Source of the DNA: Hyphomicrobiales bacterium
GTDB taxonomy: Bacteria > Pseudomonadota > Alphaproteobacteria > Rhizobiales > Beijerinckiaceae
DNA: 64,000 nucleotides
Direction: 5' to 3'
NCBI GenBank assembly: GCA_027483945.1
Contig: JAIXTM010000018.1
Coordinates: 248,001 to 312,000 of the forward strand
Below, one piece after another: positions 12,001-17,750 of this stretch. The notes under the pieces were generated by a model that saw nothing but the letters and a program-made list of their open reading frames with translations, was not told the DNA's origin and did not search any database. The number at the start of each line of letters is the position of its first letter. Position 1 is the first letter of the stretch. The translations under genes were made by a program, and so were the position numbers.

Positions 12001-14288
12001 CCCACCGCGTCGTCTCCAACGGCGGCGATGGCAATGACACGCTCAGCATCGGCGTCGCCTACGGCGCGGCAGCGTTCGCCAAGGTGTTCGGGACCGACGG
12101 TAGCACGCTGATCGGCACCGACATGACGATCGGCGGCGTGACGCATCAGTTCCTCAATTACGAGGCGTTTGCCTTCACCGACGGCACGCGGACGTTGCAG
12201 GAGCTGTTCAACACCGCTCCGGCCGCCACGGGCGGCGAGGTGCTGACGGCCAGCGAGGACGGCAGCTTCACCATCCTGGCGGCGCAGCTCACCGGCAACG
12301 ACGTCGATCCGGATGCGGGGCAGACGTTGCGACCGGTGCTCGTTTCGGGTCCGCTAGCTTCCGCCGGCGCGCTCGTCGACAACGGCAACGGCACCTTCAC
12401 CTTCACGCCCGCGCAGAATTTCTCGGGCGTTGCGACCTTCACCTACAAGGTCAATGACGGGCTGGCGGATTCCAACGTCGTCTCCGCCTCCATCAACGTG
12501 ACGCCGGACGCCGACGCGCCCACGCTGACCATCGCGGGAGGGGCCTCGCCCAACGCGGCCGGCAACGAGGACACGGCCATCGCACTGCCCGCCATCGCAG
12601 CCATGGTGACCGACACCGACGGCTCTGAGACCCTGCAGGTGACGCTGACCGGCGCGCCCACGGGCTCGGTCATCAGCGACGGCGTCTCCGGCCTCGTCAT
12701 CGGCGTCAACGGCGTCTGGGACGTGACGGGCTTCAACCTCGCGACCCTGGTCCTGACGCCGCCGCAGGACTATGCCGGCTCGTTCACCCTGAGCGTCAAC
12801 GCGATCTCGACCGACACGGCCAGCCTCACGACCGGTACCGTGTCCGACACCGCGACGACGATCGGCACGATCGCGATCAGTGTCACCGGCGTGAACGACG
12901 CGCCTGTGTTCACCCTTGCGGGCGCGCAGACCTCGAACGAGGATGCCGGTCAGCAGGTGGTTGCGAACTTCCTCACCGGCCGCGGCGCCGGCGGCGGGGC
13001 GGACGAGGCTTCCCAGACCACGACGCTGACCGTCACGAACAACAACAATGCGCTGTTCTCCGAGCAGCCGTGGATCGACGGCAACGGGACCTTGCGGTAC
13101 ACGGCGGCGCCAAACGCCTTCGGTGCCGCGACCGTGACGGTCCAGCTCCTGGACAATGGCGGCGTCGCCAATGGCGGCGTCAACGTCAAGACGGCGACGT
13201 TCGGGATCACGATCAACGACGTTCCCGAGCCGCTCGATGCGGTCAACGACCGGCTGATCAGCGATGCCGCCAACGGCACGAACCTCTCCCTGCCGCAGAT
13301 CGCGTTCCTCTGGAACGACGTGAATACCGGCACGGCGCCGCTGAACATCACCGGCATCACCACGAGCCCCGGCGCGTCCGCAAGCGTCGCCGCCGGCATG
13401 GTGACCTTGCAGGTTCAGGGCAACAGCAGGGACTACACCTACACCCTGTCCGACGGCTCCTCGTCGGACACGGCCACGATCTCCGTCAACAGGAGCCCGC
13501 CCTCCAGCATGGCGCCGTCGGGCGGCGACGATTTCCTGGTCTTCACCAGCCAAAACCCCACGGTCGACGGCGGCCTGGGCAACGACATCATCGTCGGCTC
13601 GAACTCCACCTCGCAGAACATCCTGCGCGGCGGCGAGGGACGGGACCTGCTGATCGGCGGCTCCAACCTTGCCCTGAACGAGCTCTTCGGCGACGCCGGC
13701 AACGACCTGCTCATCGGTGGCAACCAGCTAGCCGAGAACCGGTTGAATGGCGGCGCAGGAGACGACGAGCTCCGCGGCGGCACCAACGTCACGGTGAACA
13801 CGATGAACGGGGATGGCGGCAACGACCTGCTCGTCGGCACCCTCGCCTTCGACGCCATGAGCGGCGGAGCGGACAACGACACGCTCATCGCCTATGGCGG
13901 CAACGACACGCTGGACGGCGGCTCGGGGAACGACCGGCTCATCGGCGGCACCGGAAACGACACCCTGACCGGCGGAACTGGCAGCGACACGTTCGTCTTC
14001 GCGGAAGTTGGCGGGGCCAACCGCGACACGATCCTCGACTACACGTATGCCGACGACCAGATCGACATCTCGGCGCTGCTGGACGCGGCTTTCGGGCCGA
14101 CATCAAGCGTGGCGGATTTCGCCAAGCTGATCCAGTCCGGCTCGGACGTGACCCTGCAGGTCGACGTGAACGGCCTGGCGGGCGGCGCCAACTGGCAGGA
14201 CGTCGCGGTCCTCCAGGGCTACGGCACGAACGGCGCCGACCAGGTGAAGCTGCTCTTCGAGAACCAGCAGCACACCGTCTCGATCTGA
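1..14288 (+). CDS. Giant RTX-type repeat adhesin, type I secreted (5' end outside window)
   Basis: The reading frame is open from base 3, so the start lies upstream; about 4761 residues are visible. It should be a surface or extracellular calcium-binding adhesin exported by a type I system. The order is: (a) about eleven domains of roughly 170-190 residues (1-6090), each with the pattern WG.D then YTFTLL.NLDH then DSDG/DDVP, resembling T1SS-143/DUF5801 repeats; (b) four shorter domains (6100-8040) with ADGW and VVNPA motifs; (c) two divergent ones (8040-9345); (d) RTX nonapeptides of GGxGxD type (9345-12060); (e) cadherin-like/tandem-95 modules (12220-13490); (f) a second RTX block (13520-13990); (g) a C-terminal type I secretion domain ending near SDTFVF and a hydrophobic tail. 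I saw no cysteine, as usual in RTX proteins. No ABC/MFP/TolC secretion genes follow it. Function is inferred from architecture; the ligand is unknown. Confidence 0.93.
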   Translation, partial: PSLSLVAGGAPVATGLTSGGSPITIRLNAEGTLIEALATVDGVQKTIFTAQVGGLTGNTYTLTLFEEIDNIGSVRDLAQAFVFYLEARDRDGDASFSPVRLIFNIGDDVPELLGAVPVANAIREGDNALGNEDGNGVAVSGRPTDPAFPSPDKLDDVLNASIGRPGPDGLPLPPFGFGDGIPDEATVSGSLLIEWGADDDTGYDDAPGDTIARSIEFAPVAEIGGPAGAPAGSAPVLDAAAAAFLQVSRIPAGGGAPEAISGLYSNGQPIKIWIDPSPNAGVGGVQQARLVGYTGPLIGSGEGEGEGQGGFPLNPVFVVTLDAAGFNGTYNFTLLGTLDHLGSLDAANPSHTTPGISLDGETGVLSLDPTAEGEAQVNLEDYALTFGVRGYDADGDPVETTFTILIRDDKPVAYDFDSAESKTIQEEDRTGVPDANDVDAEDGTVLVDALGDGKPLSGTQITDTLGVRWGSDRDQYNLAGGDGVGRLLQFRAGEGLPFALVDAATGNPVSELRSEGQLVQYRYDTIDGQPRLTGFVPTAIEGEIKVVFQIALDPSQPNGGFAFTLFETLDHPANAGGTASEQNILDFQVFYRATDADGDQSDGSFRFRVEDDVPVITGATNSALDEDDLPAGNDGDKEALTATASLGISWGSDDGAARSVAFDTRSVLGFQVPDVRFIDGNGNEYLPTSSGDVIAYSVAIVNGNPVLTATAYPIGGAPRTVFTIELDASAPNGEYTFTLLDNIDHRSGNGENITDIRVRFQATDSDGDTVESTFEVRLTDDVPVATTPDASSLIEEDLPYVAGLPDQTIADVTVATGSVGILWGADDDTAFPGQRSLEFVTSGGAPVVNVTGTNANGDPVSVALTADGRTVRFALTNLGDGAVLVGYVGNSPLAALNPANHVFTLTLDPDATANGQYTFRLLQNLDHPGVDQDTLRLAFDVRGVDSDGDRTLPTTIVVSIVDDKPEIDPALNQTASIDEEVLAAGNVGDTYTGRTGDDADLAPNPGATVSGTLGVYWGADNANPGTNGVDRTLTFDPAALPSGLTSDQVPLEYVLSGNGSVLTAYQGAGRTDADRVFVATLSDAASGSYTFTILGNLDHAGVNAEDNLAIALNFIAKDADGDTAKGTFTVSVDDDAPVLLGAVGSTLDEDDLATGNDTLPKEALSSTASLGVAWGSDDGAARSLAFDTRSVLGIQVPDVRFLDGAGNEFVPTSNGNLLLYSVATVGGVPTLTATTLGGTPVFTIALDKAAANGAYTFTLLDNLDHRPGNGENFIDIRVGFRATDGDGDRVAGTFNVRVTDDVPLATTPPDVANLKEEALAYVTAPADPDSPDVDVRAVTGSLNILWGADDDTVADVTGNQRDLDFVTAGGNPVVAVTGENGVVPTLTADGRTVLYTVVNSGDGALLVGYTNANFGGVLNPSNHVFTISLDADALAGGQYTFTLLGNLDHPVASGTAQDKLTLAFQVRATDSDGDSVVTTLSIVIEDDMPAIDTAAIQNRAIDEEALAGGNAGETYAGATGDAADMAGNTALTVGGTLGIAWGADNGNPAANGRDRTLTFDQGNPPAGLTSDGASLGYAYSNSGRTITAYKINGNANDATDPANRVFTATLSDSGNGSYTFTLLGNLDHAGPNAEDDLAVALAFVAKDTDDDTATGTFTVTIDDDAPVLGAAAGLTFSEDDLSAFPATDATGPDLTVQTAGLAVNWGSDNAVSERSLAFLTQGTLVGQQGQVQILDGAGNPVVVPTSNGDPLVFRVTVENGVPTLTAYAYRVLDGFAERPVFTITLDKSAANGAYTFTLLDNLDHPAGNGENVLDIRVNFRATDGDGDAVDGNFTVRLVDDKPELAGAVTTTRLFEDNLAGVPGVNDTQPTGSPNPAGTDPRSVTENLQIAWGGDDDTAWPGERQLDFIQLGGNPSVSVTREDGVTPAALTSGGANVKFVVLNTGTDAETLVAYTGNDILGPIFNQVFTVSLNPNAPNGQYTFTLIRELDHPVNGTLEDVLNLRFGVRATDSDGDSVDQYFTVQVQDDVPVAGSADVTLNERIPSSGIYEATASGQALSSPFGAGADGWRGDTFENAVDLVSVSPVSVINPADGQAVAVTFSKINSPSGQAIFVGSAGPLGEVIRLTLDQNGTFAYRQSQPLFHKDGSLLQDARDLDFVYTVTDGDGDVSAQQTVSVTINDDAPTARTGAATVTDSDTAGAGQISLPGTALSGAISPGADGWKNASFFDAVTMDGQPQLAGGGIIHVVNPADGSAVDVVFTKTAGPGGSVRFEGNAAGFGAPVIVLTLSANGTFTYVQTEALYHTGGNAVTASDLVFNYRLTDADDDTTAAQAITITVNDVAPTLDASTVSLSDGEAALAGLDRAPRTGDDATLVMQQTFAAPVPGADGWRGGNFGQAVTFTDKPGLFYVVNTATGAFVEVQVNGNNVVRTATSAKLFATVDFGDGFGPRTVFEFTVDAAGSVTYVQYVPLRHAENTAEDGALTLPFGFTLTDADGDVTASKLTNVTVGDDEPTIATGAIAFTGSESVLAGPDHIGGNGDDQTLVLSTTVAAPISGTDGWKDGSFGSAVTFTTIPTDLIYVVNPATGVPVGLNVNGNNVIRTATSITLFHDVDFGSGPQRVFELEIRNDGTVEYRQFMALRHEEGGATDGALQLNFAYTLTDGDLDTTAAQAITVTINDDAPTAAGPVTLSVSEADLETALALGSAGAVDADTANGAIVTGNLEAAVTAGADVPATFGVETTNLSASLQALTSDGQALVYTRSGNTLVATSADGREVFTFAVNTATGAYTFELKDRIDNEEKLLVDGIRVAIADIDDPGERIVLAEQSGNQLAFIGRLPDGDAIIRVTNKSGVPVAWQLDNMDGGTDFAVGLGANQTAYINVGQISGTVQFQLTGSGAPNGRTTVNPGHTDGVVYVDGRESLTLDLSSAVTVTDADGDSLALSGNLLVTITDDVPAAGQVVDAGTVTEDGIAGEAFAGAVGYSNAGTTTGGQTLTGAIQFGADGYKAGTLTFGATQPSLTTNGGTPVQYQRVGNVLYGYTGAPLAAGVTPAANNQVFTLSLDLVSGAFLFTLLKTLDHGTDTQQSLLDLGFQIGFQDNEGDAATATLLVKVEDGWDGNDIVTGTAGADRLVGGPGTNELYGLAGNDILGGDSKAQVTRFDGGADIDTLETKSPGGLTTVDLQANTITGGHYNGSGVFNVENVTNKSPNSAVVYRGDGEANRLEGGNGNDVFEGRGGNDTIIAGDGDDLVVFNAGLLGNPGPVVDGVDSVSGGTGSDTLRVVSDGSRSVALQIGGTTGTFEVRGTGAAPLFVSATSVETIEFALGTNVSNEVFGSGSADAPKLLAYGTSAIDGATLGLGNGQDRFFAGASLVTDEIDARDGNDFAIYTPASNATGGLGVQINLSTTDYNDGTYAIAANTAQFKLAAAGPTYTDRLYNFENAEGGGGNDVFVGTAGVNSLRGEDGNDTFVGGLGDDNINGGQGNDRVLYALGDGADVVDGGADIDTLVVTTPGGAANLIQYVKAVGSDLQMTPFDYGLVTPYDVTLTVRNVELLDFDLKNGNWLVFGQGGGNLAATGVTNVKVTGDGTGTALWFANVSSATALEATLGGGDDYFVGSGVTVGSVVDGGTGVDTLDYSQITQRFSINLGGGTATRYTLGGALVATDLVTAFENATGSVGNDEIYGSNVNNVLNGNDGNDTLAGMDGDDVLNGGDGNDTLIGGAGIDTLNGGIGNDTFALGNDIPGGAGGSRNIALGDGSFRSLSIAGLAGTGDTVVGGSGNDVINLYREGRPGFVADYVAAPGYLSGVETINGTDGNDIIMLAAGYTADGGTVTLNGGDGDDALAGSNAGDILNGGEGNDLLSGLGGADTLNGGGGNDEIWGGAGNDTINGGAGDDTILYVSDNGSDTVDGGADTDTLIVRGTAGNNTFSVTNTDGNPASLEVGVDGATSLVTGVEEIEIEGSGGVDTLTVAGDLGGTGLSQSTIRFDAGTGDDTLDLSGLQSAHRVVSNGGDGNDTLSIGVAYGAAAFAKVFGTDGSTLIGTDMTIGGVTHQFLNYEAFAFTDGTRTLQELFNTAPAATGGEVLTASEDGSFTILAAQLTGNDVDPDAGQTLRPVLVSGPLASAGALVDNGNGTFTFTPAQNFSGVATFTYKVNDGLADSNVVSASINVTPDADAPTLTIAGGASPNAAGNEDTAIALPAIAAMVTDTDGSETLQVTLTGAPTGSVISDGVSGLVIGVNGVWDVTGFNLATLVLTPPQDYAGSFTLSVNAISTDTASLTTGTVSDTATTIGTIAISVTGVNDAPVFTLAGAQTSNEDAGQQVVANFLTGRGAGGGADEASQTTTLTVTNNNNALFSEQPWIDGNGTLRYTAAPNAFGAATVTVQLLDNGGVANGGVNVKTATFGITINDVPEPLDAVNDRLISDAANGTNLSLPQIAFLWNDVNTGTAPLNITGITTSPGASASVAAGMVTLQVQGNSRDYTYTLSDGSSSDTATISVNRSPPSSMAPSGGDDFLVFTSQNPTVDGGLGNDIIVGSNSTSQNILRGGEGRDLLIGGSNLALNELFGDAGNDLLIGGNQLAENRLNGGAGDDELRGGTNVTVNTMNGDGGNDLLVGTLAFDAMSGGADNDTLIAYGGNDTLDGGSGNDRLIGGTGNDTLTGGTGSDTFVFAEVGGANRDTILDYTYADDQIDISALLDAAFGPTSSVADFAKLIQSGSDVTLQVDVNGLAGGANWQDVAVLQGYGTNGADQVKLLFENQQHTVSI

Positions 14289-14310
14289 TCGAGCGGCAGA
14301 GCACCAACGA

Positions 14311-14337
14311 AAAAGCCCGGCGGTGCCGGGCTTTTTT
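14311..14337 (+). terminator. Rho-independent terminator after the adhesin gene
   Basis: An 11-bp perfect stem (AAAAGCCCGGC with GCCGGGCTTTT) closes a GGT loop and is followed by more T residues, 23 bases after the adhesin stop. Because the stem has A and T runs on both sides it could also stop transcripts arriving from the minus-strand gene at 14409. Confidence 0.93.
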
Positions 14338-14408
14338 CTTGTCTTCGGCCGAAGCTGCCGCGCCGGGCACAGGCGGCCACCGGGACGGCGAGGACACCGG
14401 TCCGCTCG

Positions 14409-15176
14409 CTAGTCGACGCGGCTGGCCATGCGCCGGCGCCAGGCGCCGTTCGTCAGCATCATATCGAGACTGTCCCGGTTGAGCTGCGCGGGCCTGCTGG
14501 CGATCGTCGCGCGCCAGGCCAGCGCGAACATGCAGGACAGGACGGGTGCCTCGCCGATCATCGGCCGGGCCAGCATGGCATCGAGCGTCGGCATGCCGGT
14601 TCCAAGCATGACGACGGCGTCGAGATCCTCGCCCGGGAGGGTATCAAGGGCCCGGGAGGCCGCGTCGGCCTTCAGGCTGTAGATCGGATGGAATTCGGCG
14701 CTATCGCGGTAGGCGCTCGCCTTGCGCACCACCTGGAAGCCGCGGGCCTGCCAATAGCCTGTACTGGCCTCATCGATGGCACCGCCATAGGGCGAGACGA
14801 GGCCGATGCGTTCGGCGTTCATGAGGCGCAACGCGTCCACCACGGCGCTCGCCGCAGTGCAGACGGGACGGCCGCTCATGTCCTCCAGCCTCGCGATCAG
14901 CGCGTCCTCCGTGGCTGGCCCGGCAAAGTACGAGGCGCCGGTGCACGCGAATGCGATCGCATCGATCGGGGCATTGGCGAACTGGATGAGATTGGCCTCG
15001 TAGGAGGCGAAATAGTCCTTCAGCCTGTCCTCGATCCGGTCCGCTCCGCTGATCAGGCGTGCGTTGATCCAGGCGAAGCCCGGGGGAACCAGCAAGGCCA
15101 GTTCCGGCTCGACAGTCGTGTTGGCCTGCGGCGTGAACACGCCGACGAGCCCGTTGGGAGCATACTGGACAGGCAT
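14409..15176 (-). CDS. Aspartate/glutamate racemase superfamily protein (maleate isomerase / arylmalonate decarboxylase-like)
   Basis: 255 residues, the usual size for the maleate isomerase / arylmalonate decarboxylase branch of the Asp/Glu racemase superfamily. The first catalytic cysteine is present at residue 78 in IAFACTGASYF. The second motif, normally C.QMP in maleate isomerase, reads LGTGMPTLD with glycine at 192, so a two-cysteine racemase or isomerase mechanism looks unlikely. Arylmalonate decarboxylases also use a single cysteine, but at the other position. The gene is divergent from the FAD monooxygenase at 15224 and shares its palindromic operator, so it probably acts on an intermediate of the same pathway, for example a dicarboxylate. 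Start chosen as the ATG that gives MPVQYAPNG; no strong Shine-Dalgarno is visible. Confidence 0.8.
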   Translation of the reverse strand: MPVQYAPNGLVGVFTPQANTTVEPELALLVPPGFAWINARLISGADRIEDRLKDYFASYEANLIQFANAPIDAIAFACTGASYFAGPATEDALIARLEDMSGRPVCTAASAVVDALRLMNAERIGLVSPYGGAIDEASTGYWQARGFQVVRKASAYRDSAEFHPIYSLKADAASRALDTLPGEDLDAVVMLGTGMPTLDAMLARPMIGEAPVLSCMFALAWRATIASRPAQLNRDSLDMMLTNGAWRRRMASRVD

Positions 15177-15189
15177 CTGCCGACCCCGA

Positions 15190-15222
15190 TTGACACACGA
15201 CTTGTATTATCTAGCATACAAG
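15190..15222. promoter_or_regulatory. Divergent promoter with palindromic operator, copy 1
   Basis: A perfect 7-bp inverted repeat CTTGTAT/ATACAAG (15201-15207 and 15216-15222) lies between the divergent racemase-family and monooxygenase genes. The 20-bp core TTGTATTATCTAGCATACAA (15202-15221) matches the palindrome at 21362-21381 in 15 of 20 positions. A plus-strand promoter TTGACA (15190-15195), 16-bp spacer, TAGCAT (15212-15217) overlaps the operator, so binding would block RNA polymerase. The obvious candidate binder is the GntR/UTRA regulator at 24945-25733; that link is inference. Confidence 0.72.
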
Positions 15223-15223
15223 C

Positions 15224-16930
15224 ATGACTGAATGTCCAGACAGCGCGACAAGGGTCATCGAGACACCCGTCCTCATCGTGGGCGGAGGGCCTGTCGGCCT
15301 GACGCTCGCGGGGGAGCTCGGGTGGCGCGGGACGGAATGCCTGTTGGTCGAGGAACGGACCGGCCCCGTCGAGCACCCGAAAGCAACCCTGCTCGGCGCA
15401 CGATCCATGGAATATTTCCGCCGCTGGGGCATTACCGACGCGATCTATTCCGCTGCCCTCCCCGCGGACATCAACTATTACATCACGTTCTCGACGCGGC
15501 TGACGGGGCACGAACTGCACCGGATCACGTCGCCGTCCATCCGCGAAACCATCGAGCGCAGGCCGGAGACGCTCGCCCGGTACCGCGAACTGGCCTGGTC
15601 CCCCTACTACAAGACCCAGATCGGCCAGCCGGCGCTCGAGCCCGTGCTGCTGGACTTCGCGCGCAGCCAGGCGACGGTGACGATCCGCTCCGGCTGGCGC
15701 TTCCTCGATTTTCGCGAGGACGAGACGGGGGTCACTTCCCGCATCCAGGACGTGGCGACGGGAGAGATCGTTGCGGTGCGCTCTGCCTATCTCTGCGCCT
15801 GCGACGGCGGAGCTTCGCGCATCCGCCGCCAGCTCGGGATCCGCATGAACGGCCGTGGACGCATGCGGCCCAATGTCAGCTTCTATTTCGAGTCGGACGA
15901 GTTTCTGGAGGTGCACGACCGCGGGATCGGGAACCTCTATTTCGTCTTCGCTCCGGACTGCTTCGGGCTCTTCACCGCCATCGACGGGCGAAGGCGGTGG
16001 AGCTACCAGTTCTACTTCCTGGATTCCTCGCGGGAGACGCGCGATCTTGATGCCGCGGATGTGCTGGCCCGTGCCGTCGGCCGCCCGTTCGCCTTCACCC
16101 TCAAGGGGACACAGCACTGGCACCACCACCAGTCGGTCGCGAAGTCCTGGCGCTCGCGCCTGCCCATGTCGGATGACGGCGCGCAAGGACGGGTCTTCCT
16201 GGCGGGTGACGCCGCACATCTTTTCGCGCCGACCGGCGGCGTCGGGATGAACACGGGCATCGGCGACGCCGTCGATCTTGGCTGGAAGCTCGATGCCGTG
16301 CTGAGCGGCTGGGGCGGCGAGATGCTGCTCGCCAGCTATGAGGCTGAACGCAAACCCATCGCCATCCGCAACAGCGTCATTTCGGCCAACAACTCGGACA
16401 AGATCGACATGGTCATGGACGAGACCCCGCCGGAGGTGGAGGACGACGGCGCGCGCGGACAGGCGATCCGGGAGCGCGTCCGCGAACGGATCCGCTGGAT
16501 GGCACGGCAGTTCAATTCGGCCGGCACGCATCTGGGCTACCGCTACGCCGACAGCCCTATCATCGTCGGAGACGGAAGCCCCGAACCGCCGGACGACCCG
16601 ACGCAGGTCGTGCCCTCGACGTGGCCCGGCTCGCGCGCACCCCACGCGTTCACGGGCCGCGACCGGTCCGTGCGGGGGGCATCGACCCTGGACTGGTTCG
16701 GCCATGGCTTCACGCTGGTCAGCAGCGCGCCGCAGGAGGCCGGCCCGCTTCAGGCGGCGCTTGTCGAACGCGGCCTGCCGGCCAAGATGACCCCGATCGC
16801 CGATCCGAGCCTTGCCACGTTGTTCGAGCGCAGGCACGTCCTCGTCCGTCCGGATGGCCATGTGGCCTGGCGCGGCGATACCCTTCCCTCCCACCCGACG
16901 GAGGTCGCCGATGTTGTCCGTGGCGCCTGA
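15224..16930 (+). CDS. FAD-dependent aromatic-type monooxygenase (long form)
   Basis: 568 residues of the FAD_binding_3 / PheA-TfdB-MhpA type of class A flavoprotein hydroxylases, which use NAD(P)H and O2 to hydroxylate phenolic or related rings. The ADP-binding GxGxxG motif is at residues 20-25 (VGGGPVGLTLAG). The second FAD motif GDAAHLFAPTGGVGMNTG begins near residue 328, followed by DAVDLGWKL. The C-terminal 150 residues look like the thioredoxin-like domain of phenol hydroxylases. It is the first gene of an operon with the ABC ATPase, permease and aldehyde dehydrogenase, and the ATPase start lies inside its 3' end. Its ATG follows the operator by one base and lies 7 nt from a -10-like hexamer, so the mRNA may be leaderless. 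The substrate cannot be read from sequence. Confidence 0.9.
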   Translation: MTECPDSATRVIETPVLIVGGGPVGLTLAGELGWRGTECLLVEERTGPVEHPKATLLGARSMEYFRRWGITDAIYSAALPADINYYITFSTRLTGHELHRITSPSIRETIERRPETLARYRELAWSPYYKTQIGQPALEPVLLDFARSQATVTIRSGWRFLDFREDETGVTSRIQDVATGEIVAVRSAYLCACDGGASRIRRQLGIRMNGRGRMRPNVSFYFESDEFLEVHDRGIGNLYFVFAPDCFGLFTAIDGRRRWSYQFYFLDSSRETRDLDAADVLARAVGRPFAFTLKGTQHWHHHQSVAKSWRSRLPMSDDGAQGRVFLAGDAAHLFAPTGGVGMNTGIGDAVDLGWKLDAVLSGWGGEMLLASYEAERKPIAIRNSVISANNSDKIDMVMDETPPEVEDDGARGQAIRERVRERIRWMARQFNSAGTHLGYRYADSPIIVGDGSPEPPDDPTQVVPSTWPGSRAPHAFTGRDRSVRGASTLDWFGHGFTLVSSAPQEAGPLQAALVERGLPAKMTPIADPSLATLFERRHVLVRPDGHVAWRGDTLPSHPTEVADVVRGA

Positions 16931-17750
16931 CGGAGCGCCCGAGGCGCCCCGGAGCCTGAGTTCCGAACGCCCGGTCGCCATCGGCATGACGGGGCTGGAA
17001 AAATGGTACGGCACGCGCGACGCGCCGGTCCACGCCCTCGCCTCGACGGACCTCGCGATCCGCGAGGGCGAGCTCGTCGTCCTGCTCGGTCCCTCGGGCT
17101 GCGGAAAGACCACGCTGCTGCGGATGATCGGCGGGCTGATCCCGCCCACCGGCGGCACGATCCTGATCGAGGGCCGTGATCTGTGGGCCTCGGGTCATCG
17201 TCAGGACGAGGCGTTGGCCGATCTCGGCATGGTCTTCCAGGAGGCCAACCTGTTCCCCTGGCTGACGATCGAGGAGAACATTGCGCTGCCGCTCGAGCTC
17301 AAGGGCATGCCGAAGGCGGAGCGGCTGGATCGGGCGAGACAACTCGCGGAACTGGTCGGGATCGCGGGCTTCGAGCGGCGCTGGCCCAAGGAATTGTCGG
17401 GCGGCATGCGCCAGCGGGCCGCCATTGCCCGGGCCCTCTCCTACAATCCCCAGATCCTTCTGATGGACGAGCCGTTCGGCGCGCTGGACGCGATGACGCG
17501 CGATGCCATGAACCTGGAGCTGCAACGCATCTGGATGGAGACGGGCAAGACCATCGTGCTCGTCACTCATTCCATCTCCGAGGCGGTCTTCCTGGCCGAC
17601 CGGATCGTATTGCTGTCCCCGCGGCCCGGCCGGATCGACACCGTGGTGGACGTCCCGATCCCGCGCCCGCGCTCGATCGACGTGCAGGCCCGAAGCGACT
17701 TCCAGTCGATCGCCAAACAGATGCGAGATCGGCTCGCGGAGGTGTCCTGA
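16911..17750 (+). CDS. ABC transporter ATP-binding protein, NitT/TauT (SsuB/TauB) family
   Basis: 279 residues. Cytoplasmic ATPase of an importer for small organic anions such as sulfonates, taurine, nitrate or aromatic acids. Walker A GPSGCGKTTLL is near residues 60-70, the signature LSGGMRQRAAIARAL near 162, and Walker B ILLMDEPFGALD near 183, followed by the H-loop VTHS. The start at 16911 was preferred to upstream ones because GGAGGT sits 7 bases before the ATG; the gene then overlaps the monooxygenase by 20 bases, suggesting translational coupling. It ends in an ATGA overlap with the permease. The cognate binding protein is probably the one encoded 6 kb downstream at 23910. Confidence 0.93.
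   Translation: MLSVAPDGAPEAPRSLSSERPVAIGMTGLEKWYGTRDAPVHALASTDLAIREGELVVLLGPSGCGKTTLLRMIGGLIPPTGGTILIEGRDLWASGHRQDEALADLGMVFQEANLFPWLTIEENIALPLELKGMPKAERLDRARQLAELVGIAGFERRWPKELSGGMRQRAAIARALSYNPQILLMDEPFGALDAMTRDAMNLELQRIWMETGKTIVLVTHSISEAVFLADRIVLLSPRPGRIDTVVDVPIPRPRSIDVQARSDFQSIAKQMRDRLAEVS

Noticed and set aside
9345-14000. Short repeated DNA units that could suggest a CRISPR array or satellite
   Set aside because: The repeats are in frame and encode GGxGxD calcium-binding nonapeptides; there are no unique spacers of constant length.
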